Source: Psococerastis gibbosa (Eukaryota > Arthropoda > Insecta > Psocodea > Psocidae). From it: a DNA stretch of 64,000 nucleotides. Below are positions 23,801 through 33,344 of the stretch, in pieces (positions within the stretch are counted from its first letter, which is position 1; every line of letters starts with the position of its first letter). The stretch spans positions 22,097,464-22,161,463 of the forward strand of contig OZ020490.1 in the NCBI GenBank assembly GCA_963971405.1, given 5' to 3'. Made by a program: the position numbers and the translations under genes. The notes under the pieces were generated by a model. The model was not told the origin of the DNA, ran no database searches, and saw only the letters and a program-made list of their open reading frames with translations.

Positions 23801-26712
23801 AGTCATAAACCAAATATCAGAGATAAGTACCAATGTAAAAAAATAACCAAGTCTTGCAACGTTGCAGCATAGCAGAACGGATACTTGGACCCGGTGAAAA
23901 CCCTGTACTTAACTTGTACAGGATACTCACCAAGCGAAATTGCGTACTTATCTTGTGCAGGCCCACTAGCCGCCACATTGATAACGGTTTACAGGCTCGG
24001 GATGACTACAACCGATCAAATCATCATAATATCATCATCAAATATACATAATAGTCTTATTAACTTTGTAAAACTTACTGTTACTCATGGTAAAATTTAA
24101 AATAAATAATAGTTACTACAGTTTTACATTACATCGCATAATCTTAATATATATATTTCGACTGTGCGTGTGTATGAATCCAAACGCCTCTCAAACGACT
24201 GGACCGATTATGATGAATATTGTTGTGTGTGTTCAAGGAGACTCGAGGATGGCTTAGATTAACACTTTTGTCCACTGGAGAATGTTTTTATAATCTCGCG
24301 GCAGACTGCGCTACCATTAATTTTCGTTTATACCGACAGTTGGTGCTGCGTGTGTGTTGTGTGTGACCACAATTAATTTACATGAGCAGTGACCGCGAGG
24401 CCGAAGGCCGAGCTGCCGCCCGCGTGGTGGAGGCAGCAGCCGAAGGCTGTGTCGGGAACCGCTTGTAAAATATAAAAATTCAATTTTTTTCTCCAATTTC
24501 TTTCCTGCCTATGTTCCTCAAAGTGTGCATTATATATAATACAGGACTAATGGTAATTTCAAAGTTACTCACCAAATAAACATGGATATGGCATAAGAAA
24601 ATAAAAACGCTGAATCCAAGCCACTAAGCAACGCATCGTGGTCGCTCTGGTCTGCAAAAGATAATGAGATAGATATAAAATGAAAAGATAATTAGAAACT
24701 GAACGACATCCAAACAAGGGGCTATAAACCTACACAGTATGTGTACAAAGTAATTCATACAATACCAACAATATATTTTCCACACGCTAAACATAGGGGG
24801 TCTATTTAGCCATTTAGGAGACAACATATTTCCCGCCAAGCCATAAAATTTGAATTTGGGGAAGCAAATTATTAGCGAGTGGAACGATTTACACTAAAAC
24901 GTTTGTGAACTCATTTGAACCAAAAAAACCCGTATGTAAACACTGAGCAAACCACCTGCCTTCTAGTTTTTACAATTGATAAATATGTTTGGAAATTGGA
25001 CATGGACATTCACAACACCACGCCAACGGATCCTGTCCTTCGCCAGACCACGCCACTCATCGGTCCGAAGACAAACTTCCTGCAAGTCTTCCTTTAGCTG
25101 GTCGCCATAGCGTCGTCTCGGACGGCCCAAAAGTCTTCTTCTGTTGGGACATGCCATCCATACTGCTTGGCTAGGGCTTAACTGCGAGCCACTAGCGGGG
25201 TCACAGGTGGCGGATAGTGATACGGCCACTAGATATAGTGGTTAGCTGCGAATATACTGAATAAGCAGTCCCCGACCATGCAGTGGCGATGGTGGAGGTT
25301 GAGGTGGTAAGTGCACTGGGCAATGCACTTACTAACAAATCCCGCACAGACCTTAGAAACCATCGTGACGTGGCGAGTAACACCGCCACTAAATAGGTGT
25401 TGCCCCCCCCGCGCTGCGCGAAGAGATGGACAATGGATACAACGGCGTTGGAGGAGATGCAACTTCAACGGCTGAGTATGCAGAAGATCCTCTCGGAACA
25501 CAGCATAGCCTAAGGGGAAGAGAAGTGAGAGTGTCTTGAAGGCGATGTCAGTCGGCAGCAGGGCTGTCATCCAACTCAGTGGCGGAAGAGCCCTAAAGGG
25601 CCAACGGCAATGAGGAACACACGAATGGTGTACTGCGAAGGGGCGGGTGAGACTCCCAGCCGAAGAGAAGGCGATCACCTAGGGGCTGGGTACCCCGAAA
25701 TCAACACCCCCATCCTCTGGCAGAGGTTGGGCGTAAGGCCGACGACCTAACACCGTAAAAAAAACCAAGTTGCGATGACTCAAGACACGCCTCGGAACAA
25801 CTATACCGGAACTAGACGACGACCCCCGCAAAACAAACGAGCTTCCTTGGAATTAAAACTGGCTACGTGGAACGTAAGGACAATGCTAATGCCAGGGAAG
25901 ATGCAAGAAAAAATGTACAAAGCAAGCATGACGGGAAGACGACTGCCAGGACGGCCAAGAAACCGCTGGAAGGACGAGTTAGAGAATGACCTTCGCGAGT
26001 TGGGAGTCTCCAGATGGTGGAGCGTTGTGCAAAACCGAGAAGAATGGAGGAGTGTTGTCGAGCAGGCCAAAGCCCACCAAGGGCTGTAGAGCCGGAAGAA
26101 GAAGAAGAAGATCCATACTGCTTGTGCTGTTCTTTCTGCTGGCATACGAACGACGTGTCCCATCCACTGGAGCCTTCTGCTTCGTAGTATTTGTGTGACG
26201 TCTGGCGAGCCGATGAGTTGGTGGATTTCTTCGTTCGTTCGGATTCTCCAACTGTTGTTTTCAAAAACTCTTCCGAATATTCTCCGTAACATCTTGTTCT
26301 CGAAAACAGCCAGCGCTCTTGATTCATTCTTTGTCAGGGCCTATGCTTCACCACCATATATAAGGACAGGCAGGATTAGCGTCTTGTAAAGCCTGACCTT
26401 TGTTGGCCCAGGCGCATACGCGACAACTGAATTTCCGCTGTAGGTTTCCCTATTTTACTCACCAAAAGGCGCCCAGTCACACCACGTCGTGGAATTCTGT
26501 ACAATTGGCGTAGGAATATCTGAGCAATTTCTGTACAATACTGTCTTGACGACACTGAGCGATTTCCTTGTCATATGGTAACACGTGTAGGACAGGAACG
26601 TGAGGATGAGGATGATAGAACGGTGAAGTAGAGTTGCCTTATCGGGGTCCTGCGGAGTTATGTACGGGGCGACTACCCGCATGCCTAGTGGTAAGTCTTT
26701 TCTTCTCGGCAT
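8816..26712 (-). CDS. SLC37A2: SLC37-family sugar-phosphate/phosphate exchanger, complete, 8 coding exons
   Basis: Major-facilitator protein of the SLC37A1/A2 type. Characterised members exchange glucose-6-phosphate for phosphate across the ER membrane. Exons on - (5' to 3'): 26712-26463, 24651-24573, 23734-23517, 21508-21300, 18927-18841, 17616-17377, 16783-16582, 8979-8816 (TGA). All junctions are GT-AG, and the 1449-nt sum is in frame, giving 482 aa (vertebrate SLC37A2 about 500). Signatures: [19 protein letters not shown] (residues about 37-55), the [21 protein letters not shown] loop, [47 protein letters not shown] and [19 protein letters not shown]. The start ATG follows an AG acceptor directly, so an untranslated first exon lies upstream (candidate near 36.4 kb). 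The A1 or A2 label is uncertain. The last intron, 7.6 kb, contains two large palindromes. Confidence 0.93.
9146..10325. repeat. 1.2 kb snapback palindrome
   Basis: The left arm (about 9146-9690) returns as its reverse complement at about 9790-10325. For example ttgaaggtactgttttttgg at 9146 mirrors aacagtaccttcaa at the right end, and tattggacggacgtctaaat mirrors at about 9890. The loop (about 9690-9790) contains a C tract of about 18. Near-identical ORFs read from both strands are a by-product of the symmetry. No transposase or TSD was recognised. It lies in the SLC37 last intron. Confidence 0.8.
10400..10640. repeat. Dispersed repeat family E copy
   Basis: The segment with ttttgaggtcccataaacc, then ggctaaactactcgatagaa and gatgaaattcggca, is related to 48110-48270. 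It abuts the outer end of the Penelope-like palindrome and may be part of the same ancient insertion. Confidence 0.4.
10818..11895 (-). pseudogene. Penelope-like element copy A (RT C-terminus and GIY-YIG endonuclease)
   Basis: Reads from 11,895 down to 10,818. The reverse transcriptase end has the [20 protein letters not shown] catalytic region (Asp-Asp) and the following thumb. The endonuclease frame (11309-10818, 163 aa) has GVYRLNCND and [19 protein letters not shown], the GIY-YIG core. A frameshift near 11,700 splits the RT, and a stop with frame change near 11,370 separates RT from endonuclease. The N-terminal RT is absent. It belongs to the Penelope class of TERT-related retroelements and cannot work as it stands. 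Confidence 0.82.
11895..13040 (+). pseudogene. Penelope-like element copy B
   Basis: Head to head with copy A. The RT C-terminus runs 11916-12371 and ends at a TGA where copies A and D keep a serine codon. The endonuclease frame from 12471 reads [19 protein letters not shown], then is cut by a small deletion near 12,645 that removes a few codons and shifts the frame. A terminal sequence (12,930-13,040) matches that outside copy A. It shares the stop and the GKGNG variant with copy C. Confidence 0.8.
13085..14245 (-). pseudogene. Penelope-like element copy C
   Basis: The RT C-terminus (14227-13772) ends at the same TGA as copy B. The endonuclease (13672-13175, 165 aa) is intact as a frame, with [16 protein letters not shown] and a basic, proline-rich tail ending in EQVSNRR. 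This is the best preserved endonuclease of the four, but it lacks an RT N-terminus. Confidence 0.8.
14245..15530 (+). pseudogene. Penelope-like element copy D
   Basis: The RT segment begins near 14,278 with the same [13 protein letters not shown] variant as copy A. It has a frameshift near 14,405 and resumes at 14540-14776. The endonuclease frame 14833-15186 has [19 protein letters not shown] and then breaks after a small deletion near 15,160. The terminal module continues to about 15,530. It pairs with copy A by shared variants. Confidence 0.8.
16011..16218 (-). repeat. tRNA-derived SINE family 1, copy 1
   Basis: Read on -, it starts near gacatgtagcgtagtggtac (box A TAGCGTAGTGG) and has a GGTTTGAGTCCC box B (GGTTCGAGTCC in sister copies at 37485-37690 and 56765-56985). 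The other end is a shared 3' body (ctattactaagccaaccta on +). The spacing of A and B boxes fits a polymerase III promoter from a tRNA. It is not a functional tRNA gene: the body runs on past the T arm. Confidence 0.68.
16238..16425. mobile_element. Foldback element F1 (188 bp)
   Basis: Ends GGCGGCTATTCCACCGACGT and inverse, flanked by TAA on both sides (16235-16237 and 16426-16428). The arms run almost to the centre, with a gacgtgg...gtctctaccatatta apex related to the gtagcagacatt motif of the other copies. It abuts SINE family 1 copy 1 and lies next to SLC37 exon 7. Confidence 0.75.
17776..18150. mobile_element. Foldback element F2 (375 bp, composite type)
   Basis: Outer ends GGCGCCCATTCCACCGACCG and inverse, flanked by TGA (17773-17775, 18151-18153). 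Inside come gacgtggtagcagacattca, then a second internal terminus ggcggggtttccaccgacct, then a central AT-rich loop containing aattgatcaatg. Same build as F4, F7, F9 and F12. Confidence 0.78.
18218..18357. mobile_element. Foldback element F3 (about 140 bp)
   Basis: Ends GGCGGCGTTTCCATTGACCT and inverse; the arms meet at a short tip around gtagacatcattaataagtc. The terminus is the one found inside the composite elements, here standing alone. Flanks are degenerate (ata / tta). Confidence 0.72.
18370..18830. other. Intron DNA without recognised features
   Basis: SLC37 intron. A short ttccacgaagtcaccgaaga string near 18380 also occurs near 449 and may be a remnant of a repeat end. No exon, RNA or element could be identified. 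Confidence 0.4.
19000..21290. other. Long intron stretch without recognised genes
   Basis: SLC37 intron between the exons at 18.9 and 21.3 kb. It is AT-rich apart from a more GC-balanced block at about 19,980-20,340. Reading frames in that block have no recognisable domain and no splice sites compatible with the neighbouring exon phases. Confidence 0.4.
21768..21992 (-). repeat. Dispersed repeat family B, copy 2
   Basis: Reverse-orientation match to 4965-5205: ggtctcaggagcgaagacgc through gccaacggcataaggatgca. Two old copies of one element within 17 kb. Confidence 0.55.
22271..23008 (+). mobile_element. PIF/Harbinger-type element relic with MADF/Myb-like ORF remnant
   Basis: Inverted ends AGCTGCGTCCAGACT and AGTCTGAACGCAGCT are flanked by TAA (22268-22270, 23009-23011). 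The interior at about 22655-22770 translates to PALWNP, a stop, then [20 protein letters not shown]. This matches the MADF/Myb-SANT accessory protein that accompanies Harbinger transposases. The transposase itself is missing. It lies in an SLC37 intron, 28 bp from foldback F4. Confidence 0.62.
23039..23422. mobile_element. Foldback element F4 (384 bp, composite type)
   Basis: Ends GGTGCCCATTCCATCGACCG / inverse with TTA on both sides (23036-23038, 23423-23425). Same nested internal plan as F2. It lies about 95 bp downstream of the donor of SLC37 exon 3. Confidence 0.8.
24150..24475. mobile_element. Helitron-like non-autonomous fragment
   Basis: Begins with atatatatttcgactgtgcg and the phrase cgactggaccgattatgatg, typical of the 5' region of arthropod Helitrons and of related dispersed elements. 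It ends with a GC-rich cagcagccgaaggctgtgtc segment. No Rep/helicase coding was seen, and the 3' CTRR hairpin end was not found. Confidence 0.4.
24985..26410 (-). mobile_element. LINE reverse-transcriptase C-terminal remnant, interrupted
   Basis: Read on - from 26410: [18 protein letters not shown], a stop, then [26 protein letters not shown] and AQAVW. It resumes at 25168 with [20 protein letters not shown] and DRIRWRGVV. This is the usual C-terminal end of arthropod non-LTR retrotransposons. It is split exactly at the AVW codons by the insertion at 25170-26110. Confidence 0.72.
25170..26110 (+). mobile_element. Internally deleted LINE inserted in another LINE, 14-bp TSD
   Basis: The flanks carry the identical 14-mer ATCCATACTGCTTG at 25156-25169 and 26111-26124, a target duplication. 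The frame at 25775-26089 begins with an endonuclease start ([18 protein letters not shown]) and jumps straight to a LINE C-terminus ([39 protein letters not shown]), so the reverse transcriptase core is deleted. It ends in a GAAGAAG tail. It would need a full-length partner to move. A 3'-end copy of the same family lies at 50714-50845. Confidence 0.78.
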
Positions 26713-27530
26713 CTGAAAATAAAAATGCCCCGCAATTATTAATTACATTAAAATTAACGTCCGCCATTTGTATAACAGCAGTCACTGGGTGGACATTTAC
26801 TCACACTCAAGGCCATTGGATCGAATTTTTCAGCATGAGGCAAGGATCAATTGCGAACGACAGAGATTGCGATATAAGTGAATTGAGAGTCCCTTGACGC
26901 CCTGACGGAGGCACTAACAAGATAAAGAAGAAGAGGCAAGGCTTGAAAATGGCATAAACAAAAATTAGAGGATATAACGAGGTTCTTTAACCAAAGTTAA
27001 TTTTTTTTATTTAGGCAATGAACTCGTACGGAATGGGCGCGAGAACAATAGGTGCTTCCTTAACTCGAACAAGATGTGCAGGTCGAGGTTGGGCAGGTTG
27101 CCTCTTCAGATTTAATGTCAGTGTTATGTATACCATATAATTCTACAATATATGGCATAAACACTTGAAAATTACATCAAAATACATACATACATACAAT
27201 ACACATACATGAAGGCCATATATTATACATACTATACTTAAGATTTTTCAAAGAAAATACTATTATTTATTAACCAAAATTTTATTCTGCTATCCTTACA
27301 ACCTTCATAACACGACATTTTTGGGTGGTATTTCGATTTGAGAGTAGAATTCTTTCGATCCTTGGCCTGCATTTTTTCTTCTTCACAAAACTTGTAAATC
27401 CGTTGGAAACTCGAAACCGATTATTTCGACCATCCCAAAGCATTCCTTATACTATCTGTACTTAATGAAATCAAAAAGAGTATTGCTTAACAAAGGGTTA
27501 GTTGGCCTCATTTCTTATTTTCTTAATAAA
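26713..27530. other. Upstream of SLC37 start, no gene recognised
   Basis: The SLC37 start codon is preceded at once by TTATTTTCAG, so this is intron of the same gene. It contains a catacatacatacaatacaca microsatellite near 27,185 and AT-rich unique DNA. No exon was seen. Confidence 0.4.
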
Positions 27531-27534
27531 AGGT

Positions 27535-27715
27535 TAAATCGCATACAAACAATTTAATGAATGTATCCGATCAACCTCTTCAATCGCATCACTAAGGTGA
27601 CTTGTGTCGAATTACGACATGTCTCCGACCGCAAGGTGTGTAGATACTCACACAAGTAGGTACAAGCACGTTACCACCTTGCCACCGAAGTCGCAAACCT
27701 ACATTGTCTGTTGTG
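27535..27715 (-). repeat. SINE family 2 copy (reverse)
   Basis: The reverse complement reads ggtggcaaggtggtaacgtg, a gtcggagacatgtcgtaatt arm and a tail with ttgaagaggttgatcggata and cattcattaaattgtttgta. Its unbroken tail is the empty-site counterpart of the copy that F6 interrupts at 31.4 kb. Confidence 0.6.
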
Positions 27716-27794
27716 TTAGTAGCCGTTAGAGGCAGGGAGTCTTACTATCATTATTAAGCAGACAATGCCTAGACTGATCAAATGGGACAGGAAA

Positions 27795-27960
27795 AGTCGT
27801 GACTTCGTGGTATTTCATTTAATGAACAAACAAAAAATAGTGTTTTAATAAAATAATAAATAAATAATCGTTGAGACGTTAACTTTGTCAAAGAAACCCA
27901 CTAGTGTTACTGTGTTAGTTTTAAACCCTAGGCACTCTCGGCGACCGAACCAACCCTAAC
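27795..27960 (-). repeat. Penelope-associated terminal module fragment
   Basis: Contains gtgacttcgtggtatttcat, aacaaacaaaaaatagtg and tttgtcaaagaaacccacta, matching in reverse the end of the Penelope-like palindrome (15,380-15,545) and the palindrome at 41,105-41,310. It is a solo terminal fragment. Confidence 0.5.
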
Positions 27961-28130
27961 TTCATTTGAGGTTTTTGGAGGGTAAAACCCCCAAAATCGA
28001 GTTAGCCCTAAAAACATTGCTTGAGAGGTATGATTTTTGTGTACCCACATGACACATTCATCAAAATCCACTGAGTAGTTTGTCCACAAAGACGGTCTGT
28101 CTTTTTTTAGTTAGCAATTATAGGAAAGCA
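27960..28130 (+). repeat. Dispersed repeat family D copy
   Basis: Holds gaggtttttggagggtaaaa, then aaaatcgagttagcccta, atcaaaatccactgagtagt and ttgtccacaaagacggtctg. Matches 6650-6790 and, more loosely, 2565-2710 and 44505-44760. Confidence 0.45.
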
Positions 28131-28327
28131 AAAACATGGCCGTCATTGTATAAAGTAATGACATTAAAGGCAATCGAGTATTTGCGTGGAAAATGTTCTG
28201 TACACGGACAGCCGATGAAGTTGAAGGCCAATTACGAGAAATGTTCTAACTAGGCTTGACACATGACATTCAAAGTTGCGCTCTGTTGCGTTTAGCCATC
28301 ATTCAACACCAAAAACATAACATGTGA

Positions 28328-28721
28328 GGCGCGGTTTCCACCGACCTGCAAGTGAAAATACAAAGACGGTGACGTGGTAGCAGACATTCAAGACTTAGGC
28401 GGGGTTTCCGACGACCTCTCATTGCAGATTGCAAATGACATTGACGGAAATGTTTGTTTTACTCTATGGCATAGTTAAAATTGATCAATGATCATAGAGT
28501 AAAATCACAAACAAACAAACTAAAATTATAAAATGGCTTCATGGGATATGTTAAGTACAAACATTTTAATAGATATCTATATAAAGAAAAATTCAAATTT
28601 CCGTCAATTTCATTTGCATTCTGTAATGCGAGGTCGGTGGAAACACCGCCCAAGTCTTGAATGTCTGTTACCACGTCACCGTATTTGTATTTTGCACTTG
28701 CTGGTCGGTGGAAACCGCGCC
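28328..28721. mobile_element. Foldback element F5 (394 bp, composite with a different outer end)
   Basis: The outer terminus GGCGCGGTTTCCACCGACCT differs from F2, F4, F7, F9 and F12, but the apex motif gacgtggtagcagacattca, the inner ggcggggtttcc terminus and the central loop are the same. Flanks are TGA and TAA. Confidence 0.75.
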
Positions 28722-28739
28722 TAATGAAATAGCTCACAC

Positions 28740-29865
28740 GATACGGCAGGCAGGCGTGCGGGGAACTTTTATAAAGGATAAACTTTATCTTGTATTACAA
28801 TAAATAGCACATAGGGCCTACCTTGAATATATAATCCGTGTCTTATATGTAGTCACCAGAAATGAATTCGCAAATTAAGTACAGTAGGTCGTGGTTGGAA
28901 TGCTGGTACGTAGTTGTGTTACGTAGAGTCGCTAGTCATTTTGGTTCCTAATTTCGCTTCTGCAACAAAGAATAATTAGCATTAAATTAGATAGCAAGAA
29001 AACAATCAAAAAACATTATAATCTAGGCTACGTACTAACGATCTATGATGCGGAGGTGAACTTCAATAAAAGGAATACTTACTAGCTGGGGTGAGTTAGC
29101 ACAAGATCAAATTTCGGATTAGAAAATCTCGGCTAGTTCACACAAATTGAAACGTAATTACAGAGATATGAAAGGATTTCCATAATCACAAGTCAAATTT
29201 AATGAAGTAATTAATATATGATTATGTGAGCCAGGCATCAGACCAAGAATTTGTGCCCGAATGATCCCTTCTACTTAATTGACTAAAATCTGTTCAAGTG
29301 GGTCACAATAAAGCAATAAAGAGAACTAATAGGGGTGTAGTTAAATTTTAATGAGCGGATAGAGGGTTTTCAAGACATAAATTTGATGACTGATAGCTGA
29401 CAATCATCATGTTAGCAACTTTGAGGATTTTTGTGAATTATTTTCACAGTACGGTATAGTGCGCAACTTACTGTACCAATTTGCCGTTACCAACACAGCT
29501 TAACAGATTAATCTGCTTTAATAAGTTTGTAGGCAAGGCTATGTGGTTTTTATTAATTTGTACCTTAGGACAGTGTTTATAGTATGAATAGGACAAAGCG
29601 TTTGCTCCTAGCTGTCTTTGTCCGATCAAGTCTATGAAACCCTAATTTATACTGAACTAGGATCGAGCCTTGAGGCAAAGAACATAACTGTTCAAAAGCG
29701 TCACTATCTACAAAACAAATTTTTCAATTTTTTTTTTGTAGACACCAAACAATTTTCAATCTTTTCCCCCTCCCCCTCGAGTTCACTAACCTTGCCCCTG
29801 TACTCGATCAAAATATATTGCGAAACAATAACATATAAAACTGATAATTTATTCATTCATGAATC
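28740..29865. other. Intergenic/intronic stretch without recognised features
   Basis: AT-rich. No exon-like frame, RNA or repeat relation to the rest of the window was found. A pyrimidine-rich ttttccccctccccctcg tract lies near 29,762. Confidence 0.4.
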
Positions 29866-29867
29866 AT

Positions 29868-30032
29868 GACGGCTCAAGACCGAGCTCCAAACTCCGTAGA
29901 TAGAGCGAAAATGGAGGACAAAAGGCCGCAAGGCAGGCCACGAAGAGATGACCTGCAGTGTCGGAAGGGAGGTGTTGCAAGAGGCCAAAGCTCACCCCGA
30001 GCTGTAGCGCTCGAAGAAGAAGAAAAAGAAGC
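29868..30032 (+). repeat. LINE 3'-end remnant
   Basis: The frame reads DRAKMEDKRPQGRPRRDD and then GGVARGQSSPRAVALEEEEK, resembling the degenerate ends of the 25-26 kb LINEs (GRPR motif, then a GAAGAAGAA tail). Short and decayed. Confidence 0.38.
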
Positions 30033-30039
30033 TTACCAC

Positions 30040-30850
30040 CCTCATTTTGATAACCCAGAGACAAACTGAAAATACTATGTTATTGTCAGGTTCCACGGTC
30101 TCTTTCGGCCACCATTCCCTCCATATTTTGAAGTAGACAAAGGAAAGGACTCTTTACTCCATTTATTTGAGTCAAAGTAGGACGAGTACAGTACAGTACA
30201 ATAAATTGAACAATGAATAAAAAAGAAACATAGCAGAAGGTGACTAAACAGTAATGGTCAATAGAAACAATGGAGTAAGGAAAGAAATGTATTGCTGATA
30301 AACGATAAGCAATATTGATTGTAAAAAATAAAGATAGTAAGGCAACCCCCACTTTACATGATGATACAACTTATCGCAAATCGTCTCTAGATTCTATCTT
30401 TAACTGATAACGGGGTTTGCGTTCAAAGGGTACTATGATGTGATCTAGGATATGATAAGACTAACAATCCTTTCTATAAATAGGCCTATCCAATGACTAA
30501 TGGCAGTAGGGAGTCCAAAGCCGTTGTCATGACACTGAAGGTGGCTCCGCCCACCTCGGGCAAGCCATATTTTCCAAAGGATAATAGTCAGCAACCACTA
30601 TTCACCTTTACATAAAGAATCAAACACGGTGAATTTCAGCGTTTTTTATAAAGGAATTATTTTAAAGTGGGAACGAACAATACTGCTCCTTAAACTTTGC
30701 AATTTATTACAGCAGTTCAGGATATAATAAAATATGCATACTAATACATGCTCAAGCTGTCGTCAAGATTCTGCTCGGTGCCCTCACACATAGGTATACC
30801 AGGCACGCGGCAGCTGACACCACACCACACCAGTGGTCCATCACATAATC
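30040..30850. other. Stretch without recognised features
   Basis: No convincing frame, RNA or repeat was found. From about 30,905 a worn SINE family 2-like string (acaccttgcggtagcaggcg, then tcgtaactcgacacaatta) is present. Confidence 0.35.
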
Positions 30851-31257
30851 ACAAAAAGCTACGCGTAATTAAGCCCCATCCGGGCTGGTGGGCAACAGCT
30901 TTCCGCTCTCACAGACGGTTGGAAATCTACACACCTTGCGGTAGCAGGCGTGTCGTAACTCGACACAATTACAAAAAATTAGGTTACTTAATACATGTCC
31001 GCGATTAACCTTTAAATTTGAAATAAGAAATGGTGTAGCGTATGCGTATGGCCCTCTCCAGACTGACACACGGTAATCTTATGTCAAACAACCCGCCACT
31101 GAGTTTTTATAACTATCTCATTGACTGACTGACAGTGGCGCATGTCTTGCTGATTTGCCTGATCTCAGAGCCCTTTTGCCACTTCTGTGCCCACTGCAAC
31201 GGCAATGGTTTGCCCTGGAACTAGCCTACATAGATTATCTATCTCAGTACCTATAAT

Positions 31258-31705
31258 AATAATAGCGACTTCGGTGGCAAGGTGGTAGCGGGCTTGTACT
31301 TGTACGAGTCTCTACACACCTTGCGGTCGGAAACGTGTCGCAACTCGACACAAGTACCTATTAGGTGACTTAGTGAGGCGATTGAAGAGGTTAATCGGAT
31401 ACATTCATTAGGCGGCCATTCCACCGGCGAATTAACTTCAAAAATTGACTTTGTCATTGAAGTTTGTTTTGTTTTAAGGAGACTATTATGTAGATACTTA
31501 ACTTATCTATTATACATTAAGTTATAATATGGTAGAGACTTATTAATGACGTCTGCTACCATATCATAACTTTATTTTTATAGATAAGTTAAGTATCTAA
31601 ATAATAGTCTCCTTAAAACAAAACAAACGTCAATGAAAAAGTCAATTTTTCAAGTTAATTCGCCGGTGGAATGGCCGCCTTAAATTGTTTGTATGCGATT
31701 TAACT
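31258..31705 (+). repeat. SINE family 2 copy, split by foldback F6
   Basis: tRNA-like 5' part ggtggcaaggtggtagcggg (box A region), then ccttgcggtcggaaacgtgt and cgcaactcgacacaagtacc, then a tail gaagaggttaatcggataca and ttca. The tail resumes after F6 at 31,680 as ttaaattgtttgtatgcgat. Other copies: 8.6, 27.6, 32.3 and 51.1 kb. Confidence 0.62.
31411..31679. mobile_element. Foldback element F6 (269 bp) inside a SINE
   Basis: Ends GGCGGCCATTCCACCGGCGA / inverse, arms about 125 bp, tip around gagacttattaatgacgtct. TTA lies at 31408-31410 and again at 31680-31682. The paralogous SINE tail at 27.5 kb has a single TTA at that place, so the boundaries and 3-bp duplication are shown by an empty site. 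Confidence 0.85.
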
Positions 31706-31818
31706 TAAAAAAAATCATAAATAGGAAAGCAAGTACGGGGTCGCTCGTATTGGTTCCTTTTTATAGTATTGAGTGATAAGTTCATCCTTCCTCACTCCCA
31801 CAATGTACCTCAAACCTA

Positions 31819-31843
31819 TTTTTTTTTTTTTTTTTTTTTTTTT
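31819..31843. repeat. T25 homopolymer
   Basis: An uninterrupted run of 25 T, possibly the poly(A) tail of a - strand retroposon whose body is not recognised. It lies next to the repeat at 31,850-32,060. Confidence 0.6.
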
Positions 31844-31849
31844 GTGTGA

Positions 31850-32060
31850 ACCAATCTCTGTGACGCGCCCATTATGATACGTAACCACATCGGTATTCGG
31901 ACAAGTACTGGTTCCATTATAATTAAAAAGGCTTTCGTTTCGTCAACATATGCTGTTAACATCTTCAGTGGAACTGCGTAGACTTTTAAGATTGTACCTC
32001 GGAGGCTCAGCAGTAACTGAAGTACGATTTCAGAACAACCACAGCCTATCATCCCGGATT
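31850..32060. repeat. Dispersed repeat family G copy
   Basis: Contains atcttcagtggaactgcgta, then gattgtacctcggaggctca, related on the same strand to 63,640-63,740 (atcttcagtggcactggttg; in the 63.7 kb copy gcctccaaggtacaatctta). Retroelement-derived terminal sequence is likely. Confidence 0.4.
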
Positions 32061-32299
32061 CTCTTGCTTAATCACTGGATCCATTGTTCCGCTGCATTTA
32101 CTACAACCTGCCGGCTAATTAAGCGTTTAGCTAGACTTAGACATGGAGGCATAGTGGAGCTGTTGTGTTTGTTAAGTCTTCAGACAAATAACAGGATGTT
32201 TGAGTAGTAATCTAATCGCCGCTTTAATTTAAAGTTTAGTGTTGACAAACAATGTCTTTATTAAGTTAAATATGACTGAAGCCTGCCGTGAGTCCGTGA

Positions 32300-32430
32300 C
32301 GTACTCAGTGGCATGGTGGTAGCATGCTTGTAATTATGAGAGTCTCGGAGGCCTGTAGTAACTCAACACAAGTATTAAGTTACTTAGTGAGGTGACTGAC
32401 CAGGTTATTCGGATACATTCATTAAAATGT
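32300..32430 (+). repeat. SINE family 2 copy, diverged
   Basis: gtggcatggtggtagcatgc, then gtagtaactcaacacaagta and ccaggttattcggatacatt. It keeps the box-A-like start and the tail of the family. Confidence 0.5.
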
Positions 32431-32930
32431 TTGTACAAGATGAACGTTTCATAAGAAAAACAATATTATGAGACAATAATGACAATAGCCATCGGATTGC
32501 TTGTGGAAACACAACAGTTCTTCTTGCGAAATCTAGAACTTGCAGCAAAGTGAACAATAGAGCACGATTACAAGCAGAAGACATTTCAGAATCCGGGAAA
32601 TACTTCACGGGAAAGTGACCGATCTACCAAGAGCGACCTCCAGACCGACAGCAAGACACATGGCAACGTTATCAAAGCATGTCAAATAGCTCTCTGCAGT
32701 CTGTTGTCTCGTGGTTCGGCAGTTAGCGACTAGCGTTGCTGTCACAATTCACGATGGTCTCATAAATATACCAGGGTCACTAGGGCCGCAGGTATAACTA
32801 TCAATATAATAACGCATATGGCTGATACTTTTCAGACTCTATTTTAATTAGAAGAGGCATTTAGGAGTATGCAGCTAGTAAGTGGCAATTAGAAATTAAT
32901 AAGGCACCGGCAGCATGGCCTTATAGGATA

Positions 32931-33343
32931 TATGGGTCAAACCCACGGGAAGGGCAATTTTAGTGTCCGGGTGCCTACTTTTGCCAAAAAGCTGTTTTCT
33001 GTGTTTTTTACTACTGTAATGCGAGGATAAGCATCTAAAAATCACGAAGAAGAAATAAATTAAAGCAAAGTTATGTATTATTAAATGGTCAAAATGAAAC
33101 GTCGCGTATGCATGTTGTGGCAGTTGTTTTCGAAACGTTTGCCCCATGAAACGACGGTCCATTTCCATACGGAAGGTTGTATGTATTTCTAAAAACATTG
33201 CACATTTTGGAAATTAAGCTCAAAGACAGACTGCACGCCCATAATTGAAGTGTGTTGAAGGAGAAAAAACATTATTTTTTGGATATCCAAACTTTTAATT
33301 TGAAGATAAAAAAAAGTTGAAAAGTCTCGTGGGTTTGACCCAT
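32931..33343. mobile_element. TIR element, ends ATGGGTCAAACCCACG
   Basis: tatgggtcaaacccacggga near 32,930 is mirrored by tcgtgggtttgacccatatt near 33,328. TA lies on both sides, suggesting a mariner-type MITE of about 410 bp. No protein was recognised in the interior. Confidence 0.6.
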
Positions 33344-33344
33344 A

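Noticed and set aside
28533-28724. Frame starting MASWDML in the centre of F5 and sister elements
   Set aside because: It spans the asymmetric loop and one arm of the foldbacks, and carries no recognised domain. It recurs because the element recurs.
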